From: Oligoflexia bacterium
GTDB lineage: Bacteria; Bdellovibrionota; UBA1018; CAIPTA01
Assembly: GCA_023954355.1 (NCBI GenBank)
Contig: JAMLID010000016.1
Span: forward strand, 1-64,000
Length of the DNA: 64,000 nucleotides
Reading direction: 5' to 3'
Shown here piece after piece: positions 14,999 to 23,577 of the stretch. Position 1 is the first letter of the stretch. The number at the start of each line of letters is the position of its first letter. The notes below the pieces were generated by a model. The model saw only the letters and a list, made by a program, of their open reading frames with translations. It was not told where the DNA came from and did not search any database. The position numbers and the translations under genes were made by a program.

Positions 14999-15490
14999 AT
15001 GAGAAAAATAATTATTTTATTAGCAGTTTGTTTTCTACCGGGCTTTGCTCACGCAAATATCGATTTAGGTTCAAATATTGAATCGAAAGCAAAGATAGCC
15101 GCGCCTACCAGTCACTATTATCCAATGGGTTCTTATTATGATTGGGGTGTTGGAAGAAACGGTTACGGTTATTGTTATGAGTATACAGATTATGGTGATG
15201 TACTAAATGGTGGGCAGCCAGTAGGTAATTATAATTGCGAATATTCAAGACCTTCTGAGTATAACTGGGGACAAGGAAGAAATGGTTTTGGTTACTGCTA
15301 TCAAAGAACTCCCTACGGGCATTTCATGAATGAAGGGCAGCCAGTGGGTAATTACAATTGTGAAATGAGAAACCCCTCTTATTTTGCTTGGGGGCGAGGT
15401 AGAAACGGTTATACTTACTGCTATCAGTATACTGCGAACGGATATCCAATGAATAATGGACAACCTGTTGGCAATTATAACTGTCGCTAA
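14999..15490 (+). CDS. Secreted protein with three tandem 41-residue repeats
   Basis: 163 residues: signal peptide (1-19, ending AHA), a linker, then three repeats with exact 41-residue spacing (Trp49, Trp90, Trp131). Each repeat has the form W-G-x-G-R-N-G-(Y/F)-x-Y-C-Y-x-x-T-x-x-G-x-x-(M/L)-N-x-G-Q-P-V-G-N-Y-N-C. The two Cys per repeat probably pair. The aromatic/Gly-rich character suggests a beta-rich extracellular domain. I do not recognise the family. A perfect AGGAGG lies six bases before the ATG and a strong terminator follows. Confidence 0.8.
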   Translation: MRKIIILLAVCFLPGFAHANIDLGSNIESKAKIAAPTSHYYPMGSYYDWGVGRNGYGYCYEYTDYGDVLNGGQPVGNYNCEYSRPSEYNWGQGRNGFGYCYQRTPYGHFMNEGQPVGNYNCEMRNPSYFAWGRGRNGYTYCYQYTANGYPMNNGQPVGNYNCR

Positions 15491-15505
15491 ATATCACTAA
15501 AAGAG

Positions 15506-15539
15506 CTGCGAATATATTAATGTATATTCGCAGTTTTTT
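15506..15539 (+). terminator. Rho-independent terminator
   Basis: An 11-base perfect stem CTGCGAATATA/TATATTCGCAG with a six-base loop is followed by six T. It ends the repeat-protein transcript 15 bases before the next gene, so that gene needs its own promoter or read-through. Confidence 0.9.
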
Positions 15540-15553
15540 AACGGGGACTACAA

Positions 15554-16597
15554 TTGATTCGTTACCTATATTTTATTTTTTTGCTATTGCCGAATTTTTC
15601 TTTTGCTATAGAAGCCGAGTTTAAAAATCTCTCTAAAAAATATGATCTTCATCAACCAATTCTCATTCATTTTAAAGTCAAAGAGGCTCCTAAAGGCTCT
15701 TCGTATTCACTTTCTTTAGAGTTAGAAAAAGAAAATTACCAGCTAAGTATATTAAGGGGGCCATTACAAATAGTCAGTGAGCCTATAGAGGGCGAAGAAG
15801 TCACTTTTCAGTGGGACGGTAAAAAAATCGCCTGTGCTCCTACTGATGCCCCTGATTTTTGTACGGGGATTGATCCCGCAAACTACCAATTCGAATTAAA
15901 AGTGTATTCAGCACCCAAAGTACCCATTGTAGGTGACTTTAGGGTTAGTGAGCCTAGAGAGCCCATATATAAAGTCAGATCTAGTACTTTTTCTTTAGAG
16001 GGCGGATTAAATTTAGAAAAATTTGTTACTAGAGCTAGATCCCAAGTTGTGATTCGTTTGCACGAATCGTTTAAATTCTCTCAGCAATTTACAAGATCTT
16101 TTTTTGATCGTTATGTTGATCCATATCAGGTGCTTTCTCAGACAAAAAACAAAACATGTATCAAGTGGAAGGCCAGAACCCCATTTACTGGAGAGATCGT
16201 TGTTTGTGAAAAGTTGATTGGTGATACTGAACTAGGGTTTAATCTACAGTATTTGCCAAACGTTTCTATCTACAATAGTGCGTACGAGAAGGCCCATGGA
16301 TTGCTTTTAAGTAAATACAAAAACAAAGCAAGGGCTAAATTAGGTACAGAAATTTCTAGTACACTTACTAATGCTATTTATAAATGCTCTGGATGTTCAG
16401 CTTGGAATATAGACAAAGCATATTGGGGCTTTGAATTTTGGGTGCAAGAAGTTGGAGGAAACGATCCCATGCCCGATCGTTTTTCGTCTCCAGTATTTGT
16501 GAAAGTACAAGAAAATGGCAAAGTAGAGTTCCAAGAGCTACCAAAGGTAAGTCCAAATAGCTCTAGTTCTTCTGTAGATATTTGGAAAATCGATTAG
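15554..16597 (+). CDS. Secreted protein of unknown function
   Basis: 347 residues starting at a TTG preceded by GGGGA. Signal peptide 1-18 (cleavage after SFA). The first third reads as an immunoglobulin-like beta-sandwich (FKVKEAPKGSSYSLSLELEK...). There are five or more Cys in the mature part, including KCSGCSAW near residue 276. The C-terminus is Ser-rich. No known domain is recognised. It belongs to the run of exported proteins between 9.7 and 19.3 kb. Confidence 0.7.
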   Translation: MIRYLYFIFLLLPNFSFAIEAEFKNLSKKYDLHQPILIHFKVKEAPKGSSYSLSLELEKENYQLSILRGPLQIVSEPIEGEEVTFQWDGKKIACAPTDAPDFCTGIDPANYQFELKVYSAPKVPIVGDFRVSEPREPIYKVRSSTFSLEGGLNLEKFVTRARSQVVIRLHESFKFSQQFTRSFFDRYVDPYQVLSQTKNKTCIKWKARTPFTGEIVVCEKLIGDTELGFNLQYLPNVSIYNSAYEKAHGLLLSKYKNKARAKLGTEISSTLTNAIYKCSGCSAWNIDKAYWGFEFWVQEVGGNDPMPDRFSSPVFVKVQENGKVEFQELPKVSPNSSSSSVDIWKID

Positions 16598-16703
16598 GAA
16601 TCGCCAGCTTAATAAGTGTAATCGTTATAAATAAGATTTTAAAAGAGTTTATTGACCAATAGGTAGGCTCTTGTTATTTGTCCTGCTTCAGAAAGTAGGG
16701 TTT

Positions 16704-16931
16704 ATGAAGAGTTTTTTTATTTTAGGTACTTTTATTTTAGTTTTGTTTTCTTGTGGTAAAAAAGAAGAATTCAAATACCAATTTGAAGAAAACGGATGCA
16801 ATACTGGCGAGCAAAATGCTGATAGTAAAGATGCAATGTGTGCAAATTTAAAAGACAACGCAAAAAATAACTTCTGCGCATTAAATCTACGTAAGCAAGA
16901 GTATACTACTAAGGGTTGTGGTAGTTGGTAA
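16704..16931 (+). CDS. Small lipoprotein
   Basis: 75 residues. Start MKSFFILG with a lipobox ending LFSC, Cys at 18-19, is typical of a lipoprotein signal peptide. The mature part has four further Cys (CNTGEQ, MCANL, FCALN, GCGSW), likely two disulfides. TAGGG precedes the ATG. An upstream in-frame start at 16671 would add 11 residues and spoil the signal peptide. Function unknown. Confidence 0.7.
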   Translation: MKSFFILGTFILVLFSCGKKEEFKYQFEENGCNTGEQNADSKDAMCANLKDNAKNNFCALNLRKQEYTTKGCGSW

Positions 16932-16936
16932 AAAAT

Positions 16937-16967
16937 AAAAAGCCCTAGATAAAATCTAAGGCTTTTT
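16937..16967. terminator. Bidirectional rho-independent terminator
   Basis: AAAAAGCC-C-TAGAT at 16937-16950 pairs with ATCTA-A-GGCTTTTT at 16954-16967, one mismatch, T-rich on both strands. It lies between the converging lipoprotein gene and the helical secreted protein gene and ends both. Confidence 0.88.
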
Positions 16968-16989
16968 ATTTTGTTTAACTCAACCCGTG

Positions 16990-17979
16990 CTATTCGGCAT
17001 CTGGCGGATTAATCTGGATGCCTACCTGCTGATCTCCGTTATTATTACCGATGCTGCCATTACCATTACTTGGAGTTTGGCTCATAATATAGTCAGCTTC
17101 GCAGAATGATTTAATATTGCCTTTTGCCTTTTCTAAAGCCTCATTAATATTCGTTTTTTCATCTTTCGTAAGTTTAGCATCAGATAAAGCCTTGCTTTCA
17201 AGTTTTTTGATCGCAGCTAGTTCTTCTTGTAGTAACTCAAATTCATAATCATTAATTTGCTTTTTGATATAACACTGAGCCAATTCGGCAGAAAGTTTGT
17301 TCTGTTGTTCGTCAATATCATCCTTAGTACGATCAACTTTCTTTTTCTTCTTACCTTTTTCGTTATGTCGATATACGTGAATTAATTGACTTACTCTTTT
17401 ATATTCATTATTTAGTTCAAGCTTTTCTTCGTAGGTTAGGCCATCAGCAGCCATATCTTTGAGCTTTGCTTCTAATCCGCTGATTTCACGGCTAATCTCG
17501 GCAGCTTCTTCGTCAGTTAGCTCACCTTCTTTAATTCCCTTTTTTAGTCTATTAGTATAGCTAGTAAGCTTTTTCTCAAAATCTTCTTTGTCGTGTCGAG
17601 CAGAGAAAATGGACTGTGAAGATTCTTTTAGCATTTTTACAATCAACTGCTTTTCTTCGTTGGTAATTTCTTTATCTTCAAGAGCATCGTTATAGGCTTC
17701 TCTTATAGTATTTTGTTGATCTATCAGTAGCTCTTTTTCTTCTTTGGTTAATTGGTCATTCAGTAAAGCATTACCGATACGTCTAGCCTGGTTCTCTAAT
17801 CTCTTTAAAATGAGTTCTTTAAAATTTTTTATATTCACTATCTCTTCGCAGTCTTCATCACTAGCAACAACGTATTGAACGTCACATCGTGGTGGAGAGA
17901 GAGCAAAACCCATATTAGATATAAAGAGAATACCTAAGCCTAAAAACCACGCCTTGTTTATTGAAAAGCAAACCCTCAT
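16990..17979 (-). CDS. Secreted highly charged helical repeat protein
   Basis: 329 residues with a signal peptide (1-26). The body is almost wholly charged helix with repeated turns of the type (E/D)-x-x-L-T-x-E-E-K (DQLTKEEKELL, KEITNEEKQLI, GELTDEEAAEI, DGLTYEEKLEL, AKLTKDEKTNI). The spacing is about 35-40 residues, consistent with helical hairpins or degenerate EF-hand-like units. The C-terminal 30 residues are Gly/Asn-rich. It shares the motif with the 127-residue protein at 18883-19266. Function unknown. Confidence 0.75.
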   Translation of the reverse strand: MRVCFSINKAWFLGLGILFISNMGFALSPPRCDVQYVVASDEDCEEIVNIKNFKELILKRLENQARRIGNALLNDQLTKEEKELLIDQQNTIREAYNDALEDKEITNEEKQLIVKMLKESSQSIFSARHDKEDFEKKLTSYTNRLKKGIKEGELTDEEAAEISREISGLEAKLKDMAADGLTYEEKLELNNEYKRVSQLIHVYRHNEKGKKKKKVDRTKDDIDEQQNKLSAELAQCYIKKQINDYEFELLQEELAAIKKLESKALSDAKLTKDEKTNINEALEKAKGNIKSFCEADYIMSQTPSNGNGSIGNNNGDQQVGIQINPPDAE

Positions 17980-18137
17980 AAATACCCCCGAAAATTTACA
18001 ACCCTAAGTGCTTAAACGACCAAAATCGAAAAGAACTTTATGAGATTCACATAAATTAAAAATATCCTATAATATCAATGGTTTAATTTCGTTTATCTTG
18101 ATTTTTTGCTGGTTAGAGGCTGTTTATTTTAAGCTAG

Positions 18138-18278
18138 CTGCCCCCTTTAATTGTTGATGAACCACTCAATCACTTTAGGCGATGCTCTAGTCTTTGGAAT
18201 TCTAAATAAGTAAGCTATAGCTAATAAATTGTTTTTACTAAAGAAATACCCACTCTAACCACAATTAAAGGGGGCAGT
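18138..18278 (+). mobile_element. 141-bp inverted-repeat element (MITE-like), copy 1
   Basis: The ends are CTGCCCCCTTTAATTG and CAATTAAAGGGGGCAG, a 16-base perfect terminal inverted repeat. A second copy of identical length lies at 29611-29751 in the opposite orientation. The interiors align along their whole length with scattered substitutions and small gaps. No coding capacity. Size, terminal repeats and intergenic location fit a non-autonomous miniature transposable element. I could not define a target duplication. It fills most of the 362-base gap between 17979 and 18341. Confidence 0.8.
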
Positions 18279-18340
18279 TGAAAAAGCATTAGACCAGGTC
18301 TAGTTTGACATAGCGCTTCTTTTTCGGTAGGTTAGCGCCC

Positions 18341-18847
18341 ATGAAGGCACTTACACAAAAATTAGCTATTATTTCTCTGCTTTTAACATTCCTAGCATCT
18401 AATGCTTTTGCGGCAACGGTTTGGAACTATCGTTTACAACCATCAGGAGCCATTAAGGGCGGAAAGCTCAAAATTTCGAAAGTCAAAACATCATCTAGCT
18501 ATGTTCAATTAAAGCTAAAGTATAAATTAGAAACTTCTATTGGCTATAAAGAAGACTGGTTACCCTACAATTTCCCTGGAGAAATGTTAGATAAAGACTA
18601 TCTATCTCGACTGCCACTGAATGAGGCGAAAAGCTTAGGTAGACTACCTCACGCATTCGAAAATAGAACTGTGAATTTTCAAATTACCAGAAAGTCATCG
18701 GATGCATTTTTAGTGAAAAGTGATGATGGCCAATTTTTAATATATACAAAATCAAGCGGTGGCGCTTGGAGACGAATCGAATTTGTGATTCGATCTAGTG
18801 TAACAATTACGCTTAAAGGGAATCTAGAAAACGTAGTAAACGAATAA
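18341..18847 (+). CDS. Secreted protein of unknown function
   Basis: 168 residues with a signal peptide (1-24, ending AFA). The mature part is alternating polar/hydrophobic strands rich in Lys and Ser (LKISKVKTSSSYVQLKLKY) with a C-terminal strand ITLKGNLENV, suggesting a beta-sandwich or barrel. No family recognised. Its stop codon lies inside a 13-base perfect inverted repeat. Confidence 0.65.
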   Translation: MKALTQKLAIISLLLTFLASNAFAATVWNYRLQPSGAIKGGKLKISKVKTSSSYVQLKLKYKLETSIGYKEDWLPYNFPGEMLDKDYLSRLPLNEAKSLGRLPHAFENRTVNFQITRKSSDAFLVKSDDGQFLIYTKSSGGAWRRIEFVIRSSVTITLKGNLENVVNE

Positions 18848-18873
18848 GCCCAAGAGTGTCCTTATTCGTTTAC
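18836..18873. terminator. Hairpin between converging genes
   Basis: GTAAACGAATAAG at 18836-18848 and CTTATTCGTTTAC at 18861-18873 are perfect 13-base complements around a 12-base loop. There is no T run, so it is a weak intrinsic terminator at best, but it could protect both 3' ends. It contains the stop codon of the upstream gene. Confidence 0.55.
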
Positions 18874-18882
18874 TCAAGGTAA

Positions 18883-19266
18883 TTATTCAGAGATAGGTAA
18901 GTTTTCTTCTAAGTCAGAGCTTATATCACCAGAGCTGTTGTTTGAGTCTTCAGGTTTTTTACGATCATTATGTTTTAAGCGGTGTATTTTTTTACTTTGT
19001 TTATCTTGCATTTTTTCTAGCTTGGCTTTTTCTTCGCTAGATAGATTTCCATCCGACATAGCTTTTTTCTCTGCCTTGCGAATTCTTTTTTGGCCTTGTT
19101 TTAATTTTCTTTTCTCTAAGTTTGTGAGTTCTCCAGAATTAGCTCCTTGTTGAATTCTGGCTTTTTGTCTGGCTTGTCTTTTGTCTTTTCTTGCGGCTTC
19201 ACTACTAGAAATTAGCAAGAGTGAGCAGAAAAAAATGAATAGAATTTGGTATAGCTTTATGCGCAT
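18883..19266 (-). CDS. Small secreted charged helical protein
   Basis: 127 residues, signal peptide 1-24 (ending SEA). The basic mature part contains two GxL(T/S)xxE units (GELTNLEKRKL and GNLSSEEKAKL), 32 residues apart, the same motif as in the 329-residue protein at 16990-17979, then an acidic Ser/Asn-rich tail. The strong basic-then-acidic split suggests binding to a charged surface. Function unknown. Confidence 0.7.
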   Translation of the reverse strand: MRIKLYQILFIFFCSLLLISSSEAARKDKRQARQKARIQQGANSGELTNLEKRKLKQGQKRIRKAEKKAMSDGNLSSEEKAKLEKMQDKQSKKIHRLKHNDRKKPEDSNNSSGDISSDLEENLPISE

Positions 19267-19438
19267 AGGGTCTCTCCTTTTCTATTCATTGTACGTCCTA
19301 AAATTCTAAGTACTCTAGAGCCAAAAAAAATATTTATCTACACTGTAAGGTGTTTGAGATTACAGGTCAGATGAAAGCACAGTCTTCTTAGAATAAAATT
19401 GCTAAGAGCAAGGTGTTTTTTTTGTTATGATTTAATGT

Positions 19439-19924
19439 ATGAAAGAAATCATTTGTACTATTTTATCATTTTTAATTATGAATCCTGCGTTTGCGAGAGA
19501 TTCAGCTGCCATTTTAAAAAATGAAGGAGCAGAAAATTTAGCTTCTGAATATGTACTTAGAAGGTTTTCTGGAGAAAAGCTAATGCCTATAAGAATTATT
19601 GGAGGAGTACAAAAACCCGGAGTGTACTATTTACCCCAAGGAACTGATTTGCTTACGGCTATATCATTATCGGGAGGGCTTTCTGATACAGCCGACCCAG
19701 ACGAAGTTGTTTGGAATCAGATTTCTAGCAAGCAAGTTCATCAATTAGAAATAGCTGATCTAATGAAAGATCCAATGAAAAATAATCCAGCCTTAGGAGC
19801 AAACGACTTGCTTATGATTAAAGAGAAGCAACCTGTGATAAGTAATAATACCTTATTACTTATCACAGCAATTTCTTCTATTGTAGGAATCGCGGTTGGA
19901 GTTGCTTATTTAAGTAGACGATAA
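19439..19924 (+). CDS. SLBB-domain exported protein (polysaccharide-export type)
   Basis: 161 residues with a signal peptide (1-19). A single SLBB domain at about 53-120 begins IRIIGGVQKPGVYYLPQGTD and continues TAISLSGGLSDTADP, the core seen in Wza/GumB-type outer membrane polysaccharide export proteins. A C-terminal hydrophobic helix ends in LSRR and would anchor it. It lacks the N-terminal PES domain, so it is a stand-alone SLBB accessory and not the export channel. The acyltransferase gene follows ten bases later. Confidence 0.75.
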   Translation: MKEIICTILSFLIMNPAFARDSAAILKNEGAENLASEYVLRRFSGEKLMPIRIIGGVQKPGVYYLPQGTDLLTAISLSGGLSDTADPDEVVWNQISSKQVHQLEIADLMKDPMKNNPALGANDLLMIKEKQPVISNNTLLLITAISSIVGIAVGVAYLSRR

Positions 19925-19934
19925 AACTTATAAA

Positions 19935-21800
19935 ATGAAACTGCGTCATCGCTTAGAAATAGATGGACTGAGGGCACTAGCAGTGACCTTGGTTGTATTA
20001 TATCATGCGGGTATTTTTGGTGTTACCGCTGGTTTTTTTGGTGTTGATGTTTTTTTTGTTATTAGCGGCTATTTAATTAGTCGGATTATAATTAATGATT
20101 TAGAAAATGATTCTTTTAGAATGGCTTCGTTTTTAGAGCGTCGAGCTCGGCGTATTTTGCCGGTTTTGTTTTTTATTGTGTTTTTTTGTACACCAATTGC
20201 GATTATATATATGATTCCCTATCAATTAGTCGACTTTGGTAAGAGTGTTATTGCTACATTACTTTTCGTTTCGAACATTCTTTTTTGGCGTGAAAGTAGT
20301 TATTTTTCGCAAGCATCAGAGCTCAAGCCGCTACTTCATACTTGGAGTCTAGCTATAGAGGAACAATTTTATCTTATGTATCCTTGGATTATGTTGATTC
20401 TTAAAAGAAGTTGGTGGTGGCGAGTTTTCTTTTTAGTTTCAACTATAGCATTAAGCCTAATTTGCTCGCATTGGATGTCTGCAAATTCAATAGTTGTGGC
20501 TAATTTTTTTTTACTTCCCAGTCGTATTTTTGAGCTCATGCTAGGTGCACTTGCTGCGCATTTTCAGCATCAATGCAATAAGGTTAGAGACATTCATGCT
20601 ACGTATTGTAGTGTGCTTGGATTGGTTGGGATAGTAGTTTCAGCTTTTGTTTTTTCTGCATCAACTCCACATCCTAGTCTGTGGACACTAATCCCAGTCT
20701 TGAGTACCACGTTTGTTCTATTATTTGCTCGGCCGCAAAGCCTTGTTACTCAATTTCTTTCTTTTAGGCCTTTCGTATTTATTGGACTATTAAGCTATAG
20801 CCTTTATTTGTGGCATAATCCAGTGTTTGCATTTGCAAAACTTAAAGGAGTGGATTCAACTTCTCCAACCACAGCATTAATTCTGATTGGTATTTCATTA
20901 CTTGGGTCTTACGTAACATGGAGATGGATTGAAAATCCTATTAGATTAAGTAGGGTACTCAAATCAAGCCGTTCGTTGTTATTGGCATTGTCCGGTGGGG
21001 CGATTCTATTACTAAGCATAGGAATAATATTTGTTCAGACAAAGGGATTTATTCAAAGATATTCTTCTAATGATAGAAATTTACTAGAGATCAATCCGAC
21101 TGTCTTAGGTAGATACACAGAAAAAATCTTTCGAGATAATAAAAATACGCAGTTTGATGATTCGATAAGTAAAAAGAAATGGCTTGTCGTTGGAGATAGT
21201 TATGCACAAGACTTTGTAAATATGATGGCTGAAAGCAAATATATCGAAAAAATTCAATTAAAGACTTATGGCATCGCTGTTCGTTGTCCTAAGTATGTTG
21301 GCACTCAAGATATTTTACAGTATTACTTAGATGCAAATGATTTGTATGATAAAAAATATTGTGAAAATTATAGCAACCTCAATCATGTCGTAGAAATTGT
21401 AAAAACTGCTGATGTTGTAGTGCTTGCTAATCATTGGCGTACGTGGGAAGCAAATTTGATACTGGAAACCATTCAAAATATTCGTTCAGATCTAAATGAG
21501 AAGTTTTTGATACTGGGTGCCAAAGACTTTGGCGATATACGGCCACTTGATTATTTAGGACTTTCTTTAAATCAAAAATTAAAGTTGAAAAATAAAATTT
21601 CTTCAGAATCTTTAGAAGCTAACTCTATATTCCGTCGTCTTTTGCGACCAGAGAACTTTATTGATTTAGAAGATTTGTTATGCGAAGACTCAGAATGTCC
21701 TATTTTCACAACTGAAGGTGAATTAATTTCTTTTGATGGCCATCACTTCACGCCAGCTGGTGCAAAATTTGCGGGCATACGAATTTTTGAGCATTTCTGA
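19935..21800 (+). CDS. Acyltransferase-3 / SGNH fusion (OafA-like O-acetyltransferase)
   Basis: 621 residues. The N-terminal half is an acyltransferase-3 domain of about ten helices, starting EIDGLRALAVTLVVLYH (catalytic-type His) with FFGVDVFFVISGYLIS and SLAIEEQFYLMYPW, all conserved in the family. The C-terminal part is an SGNH domain with VVGDSYAQDF (block I Ser) and DGHHFTPAGA (block V Asp/His). Such proteins O-acetylate O-antigen, peptidoglycan or exopolysaccharide. With the SLBB gene upstream, a surface polysaccharide is the likely substrate. Confidence 0.9.
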   Translation: MKLRHRLEIDGLRALAVTLVVLYHAGIFGVTAGFFGVDVFFVISGYLISRIIINDLENDSFRMASFLERRARRILPVLFFIVFFCTPIAIIYMIPYQLVDFGKSVIATLLFVSNILFWRESSYFSQASELKPLLHTWSLAIEEQFYLMYPWIMLILKRSWWWRVFFLVSTIALSLICSHWMSANSIVVANFFLLPSRIFELMLGALAAHFQHQCNKVRDIHATYCSVLGLVGIVVSAFVFSASTPHPSLWTLIPVLSTTFVLLFARPQSLVTQFLSFRPFVFIGLLSYSLYLWHNPVFAFAKLKGVDSTSPTTALILIGISLLGSYVTWRWIENPIRLSRVLKSSRSLLLALSGGAILLLSIGIIFVQTKGFIQRYSSNDRNLLEINPTVLGRYTEKIFRDNKNTQFDDSISKKKWLVVGDSYAQDFVNMMAESKYIEKIQLKTYGIAVRCPKYVGTQDILQYYLDANDLYDKKYCENYSNLNHVVEIVKTADVVVLANHWRTWEANLILETIQNIRSDLNEKFLILGAKDFGDIRPLDYLGLSLNQKLKLKNKISSESLEANSIFRRLLRPENFIDLEDLLCEDSECPIFTTEGELISFDGHHFTPAGAKFAGIRIFEHF

Positions 21801-21885
21801 TAGAACAAAATTAGAATGGTAATGTGCGACTTACACAACTAATAAAGACTTTATATTCATAAGACATTTTTTTAATGATCTATGT

Positions 21886-23190
21886 TTAAATAGTGTCTTT
21901 TTTATTTTCATCACTATCAGATAATATATTAGAAATAATAAATAGGGTACCAAGTAAGGGTAATAGAACTTGGAGTTTAAAACGTACAGAAGACCCAAGA
22001 TTTTGAGGTGATATAAATGCATAGACTAATGCCCAAAGCAGAACATAGGCCGTAAACCAAATTATAACTGGTTGTTTCCATTTCGATCTGTTTTTCTTTT
22101 TTAGGCAATTAAAAAGTAAAACAAGAATAAGAAAGTTTTCTAAACCTGCAATAGCGCCAAAAACAGTTAAAATTTCGAAGGGTAGAGGGCGAAAAAGTGC
22201 TGTGAACATGCCAATAGGCAAGAACTTTAAAACTGCGCTCATACTCGATAGTTCGGGAACTGAACCAGCTGAACCTCCTCTTTGCCATGCTTTACTGGTA
22301 TAGTTTATATGGTCAACAAATGAACTTTCCGAATCTATTTCTAGTGTTGTACCTATATAGCGAAGTGAGTATAAACTTGCTGTGATAGCGATAATAATGA
22401 TTCCCAATCGTATAAGCATAGAGTTCGTTTTTAAGAGAAAGCCTAATAAGAAAGGAAAAAAAACAATAGGCACCATCCACAATCGTATAGCAGCTAATAT
22501 AAACAAACCCAAAACAATTGGTACGAGGTGAATATACTGTCGAGATTTTACAATGGTTAGCATTCCATAATAACACAAGCCAATCCCCAAGAGAATGAGA
22601 GGGTCTTTACCTAAAATTGATGACCAAAATAGGACAGAGGGAAATAGACCAAAAAATAAGAATAGCTTTGGAAAATCGATCTGGAGATAATTAATGATTC
22701 CTCTATAGAAAAGATAGATACCAATAAAACCCATGAACGAGCTAAAAACTTTCAAGGTATGATAGGATGAGAATTGTACTACCCTATGTTCGAAATACCA
22801 GAACACATAAGCCAAATTTGCTGTACCTTGTCCCCAGCCGATAGAGCTAAGATCAGCAACAGATAATTGCGATCTTTGAAAATACCAGTACGCATCTAAA
22901 CCATATGCATACTCATAAAAAAGCATAAAGAATAGCGTAACAAATAACTTAGCAGCCCATACAATTAGAATATTTTTTCGATCTTTCTTAGGAAAAGGAA
23001 TGAAAGCCAAAATCATAAATAAGAAGGTTCCAGTTATAAAACCTTTTAAGTAATCATCTTCTAAATGAGATTGAGGGATTCGATAGCCTAGAAACTGAAC
23101 ACCGGATAAAAAGTAGGGAAGAATTAAAACAAATAAAATTGCAGAAATTAGAAAAACAAAAAAAATCGCATTTTCTTTGCGCAAAAGCAT
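21886..23190 (-). CDS. Multi-pass membrane protein, possibly polysaccharide polymerase or glycosyltransferase type
   Basis: 434 residues with about ten to eleven membrane segments and a large periplasmic-side loop (DSESSFVDHINYTSKAWQRGGSAGS). A DAYWYFQRSQ segment near residue 99 resembles the acidic first loop of GT-C/Wzy-like proteins. Neighbouring SLBB and acyltransferase genes support an envelope polysaccharide role. I cannot name the family. Confidence 0.6.
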   Translation of the reverse strand: MLLRKENAIFFVFLISAILFVLILPYFLSGVQFLGYRIPQSHLEDDYLKGFITGTFLFMILAFIPFPKKDRKNILIVWAAKLFVTLFFMLFYEYAYGLDAYWYFQRSQLSVADLSSIGWGQGTANLAYVFWYFEHRVVQFSSYHTLKVFSSFMGFIGIYLFYRGIINYLQIDFPKLFLFFGLFPSVLFWSSILGKDPLILLGIGLCYYGMLTIVKSRQYIHLVPIVLGLFILAAIRLWMVPIVFFPFLLGFLLKTNSMLIRLGIIIIAITASLYSLRYIGTTLEIDSESSFVDHINYTSKAWQRGGSAGSVPELSSMSAVLKFLPIGMFTALFRPLPFEILTVFGAIAGLENFLILVLLFNCLKKKNRSKWKQPVIIWFTAYVLLWALVYAFISPQNLGSSVRFKLQVLLPLLGTLFIISNILSDSDENKKDTI

Positions 23191-23231
23191 AGAAAAATTT
23201 TAACATGCTCTCTTTATAAAGAAAACGAAGG

Positions 23232-23492
23232 TTAAAGTGCTACGAGCCCCTTAATTTCTTTTGCTCTAGCGTATCCTTCTAAAACCTCAGTACCAGAGGC
23301 CACTGGATATAAAATGGTATATGAAAAATATTTACCTTCTTTTGAAGGCTTTATTTCTACACGCTCAGCTTTATCAAATAAAGCTTCGAGATTTTTACCT
23401 AAATTAGAAGGAACAATGAATTTATACGGATAGAGACAGGGCCAGTTGTAATGGCTATTTAAAACTTCAATAAAGTTTGTCTCTTGATTCAT
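23232..23492 (-). CDS. DUF493 family (YbeD-like) protein
   Basis: 86 residues with the family layout: WPCLYPYKFIVP near the N-terminus, a central helix, GKYFSYTILYPVASGTEVLEGYARAKEIKGL at the end (shown here in parts: the GKYxSYT strand and the VLxxYAxxxxIxGL helix). DUF493 is a small alpha-beta (ACT/ferredoxin-like) protein of unknown role, common in Proteobacteria. It lies 85 bases downstream of pstB and may be separately transcribed. Confidence 0.75.
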   Translation of the reverse strand: MNQETNFIEVLNSHYNWPCLYPYKFIVPSNLGKNLEALFDKAERVEIKPSKEGKYFSYTILYPVASGTEVLEGYARAKEIKGLVAL

Positions 23493-23577
23493 AACGTCTA
23501 TGTATCACAATGAGTAGGTTGCTCAAGCCTAAAGAATATAAAAAATAAGACTATAATTTCAGCTGGTTGCGCTCGAA

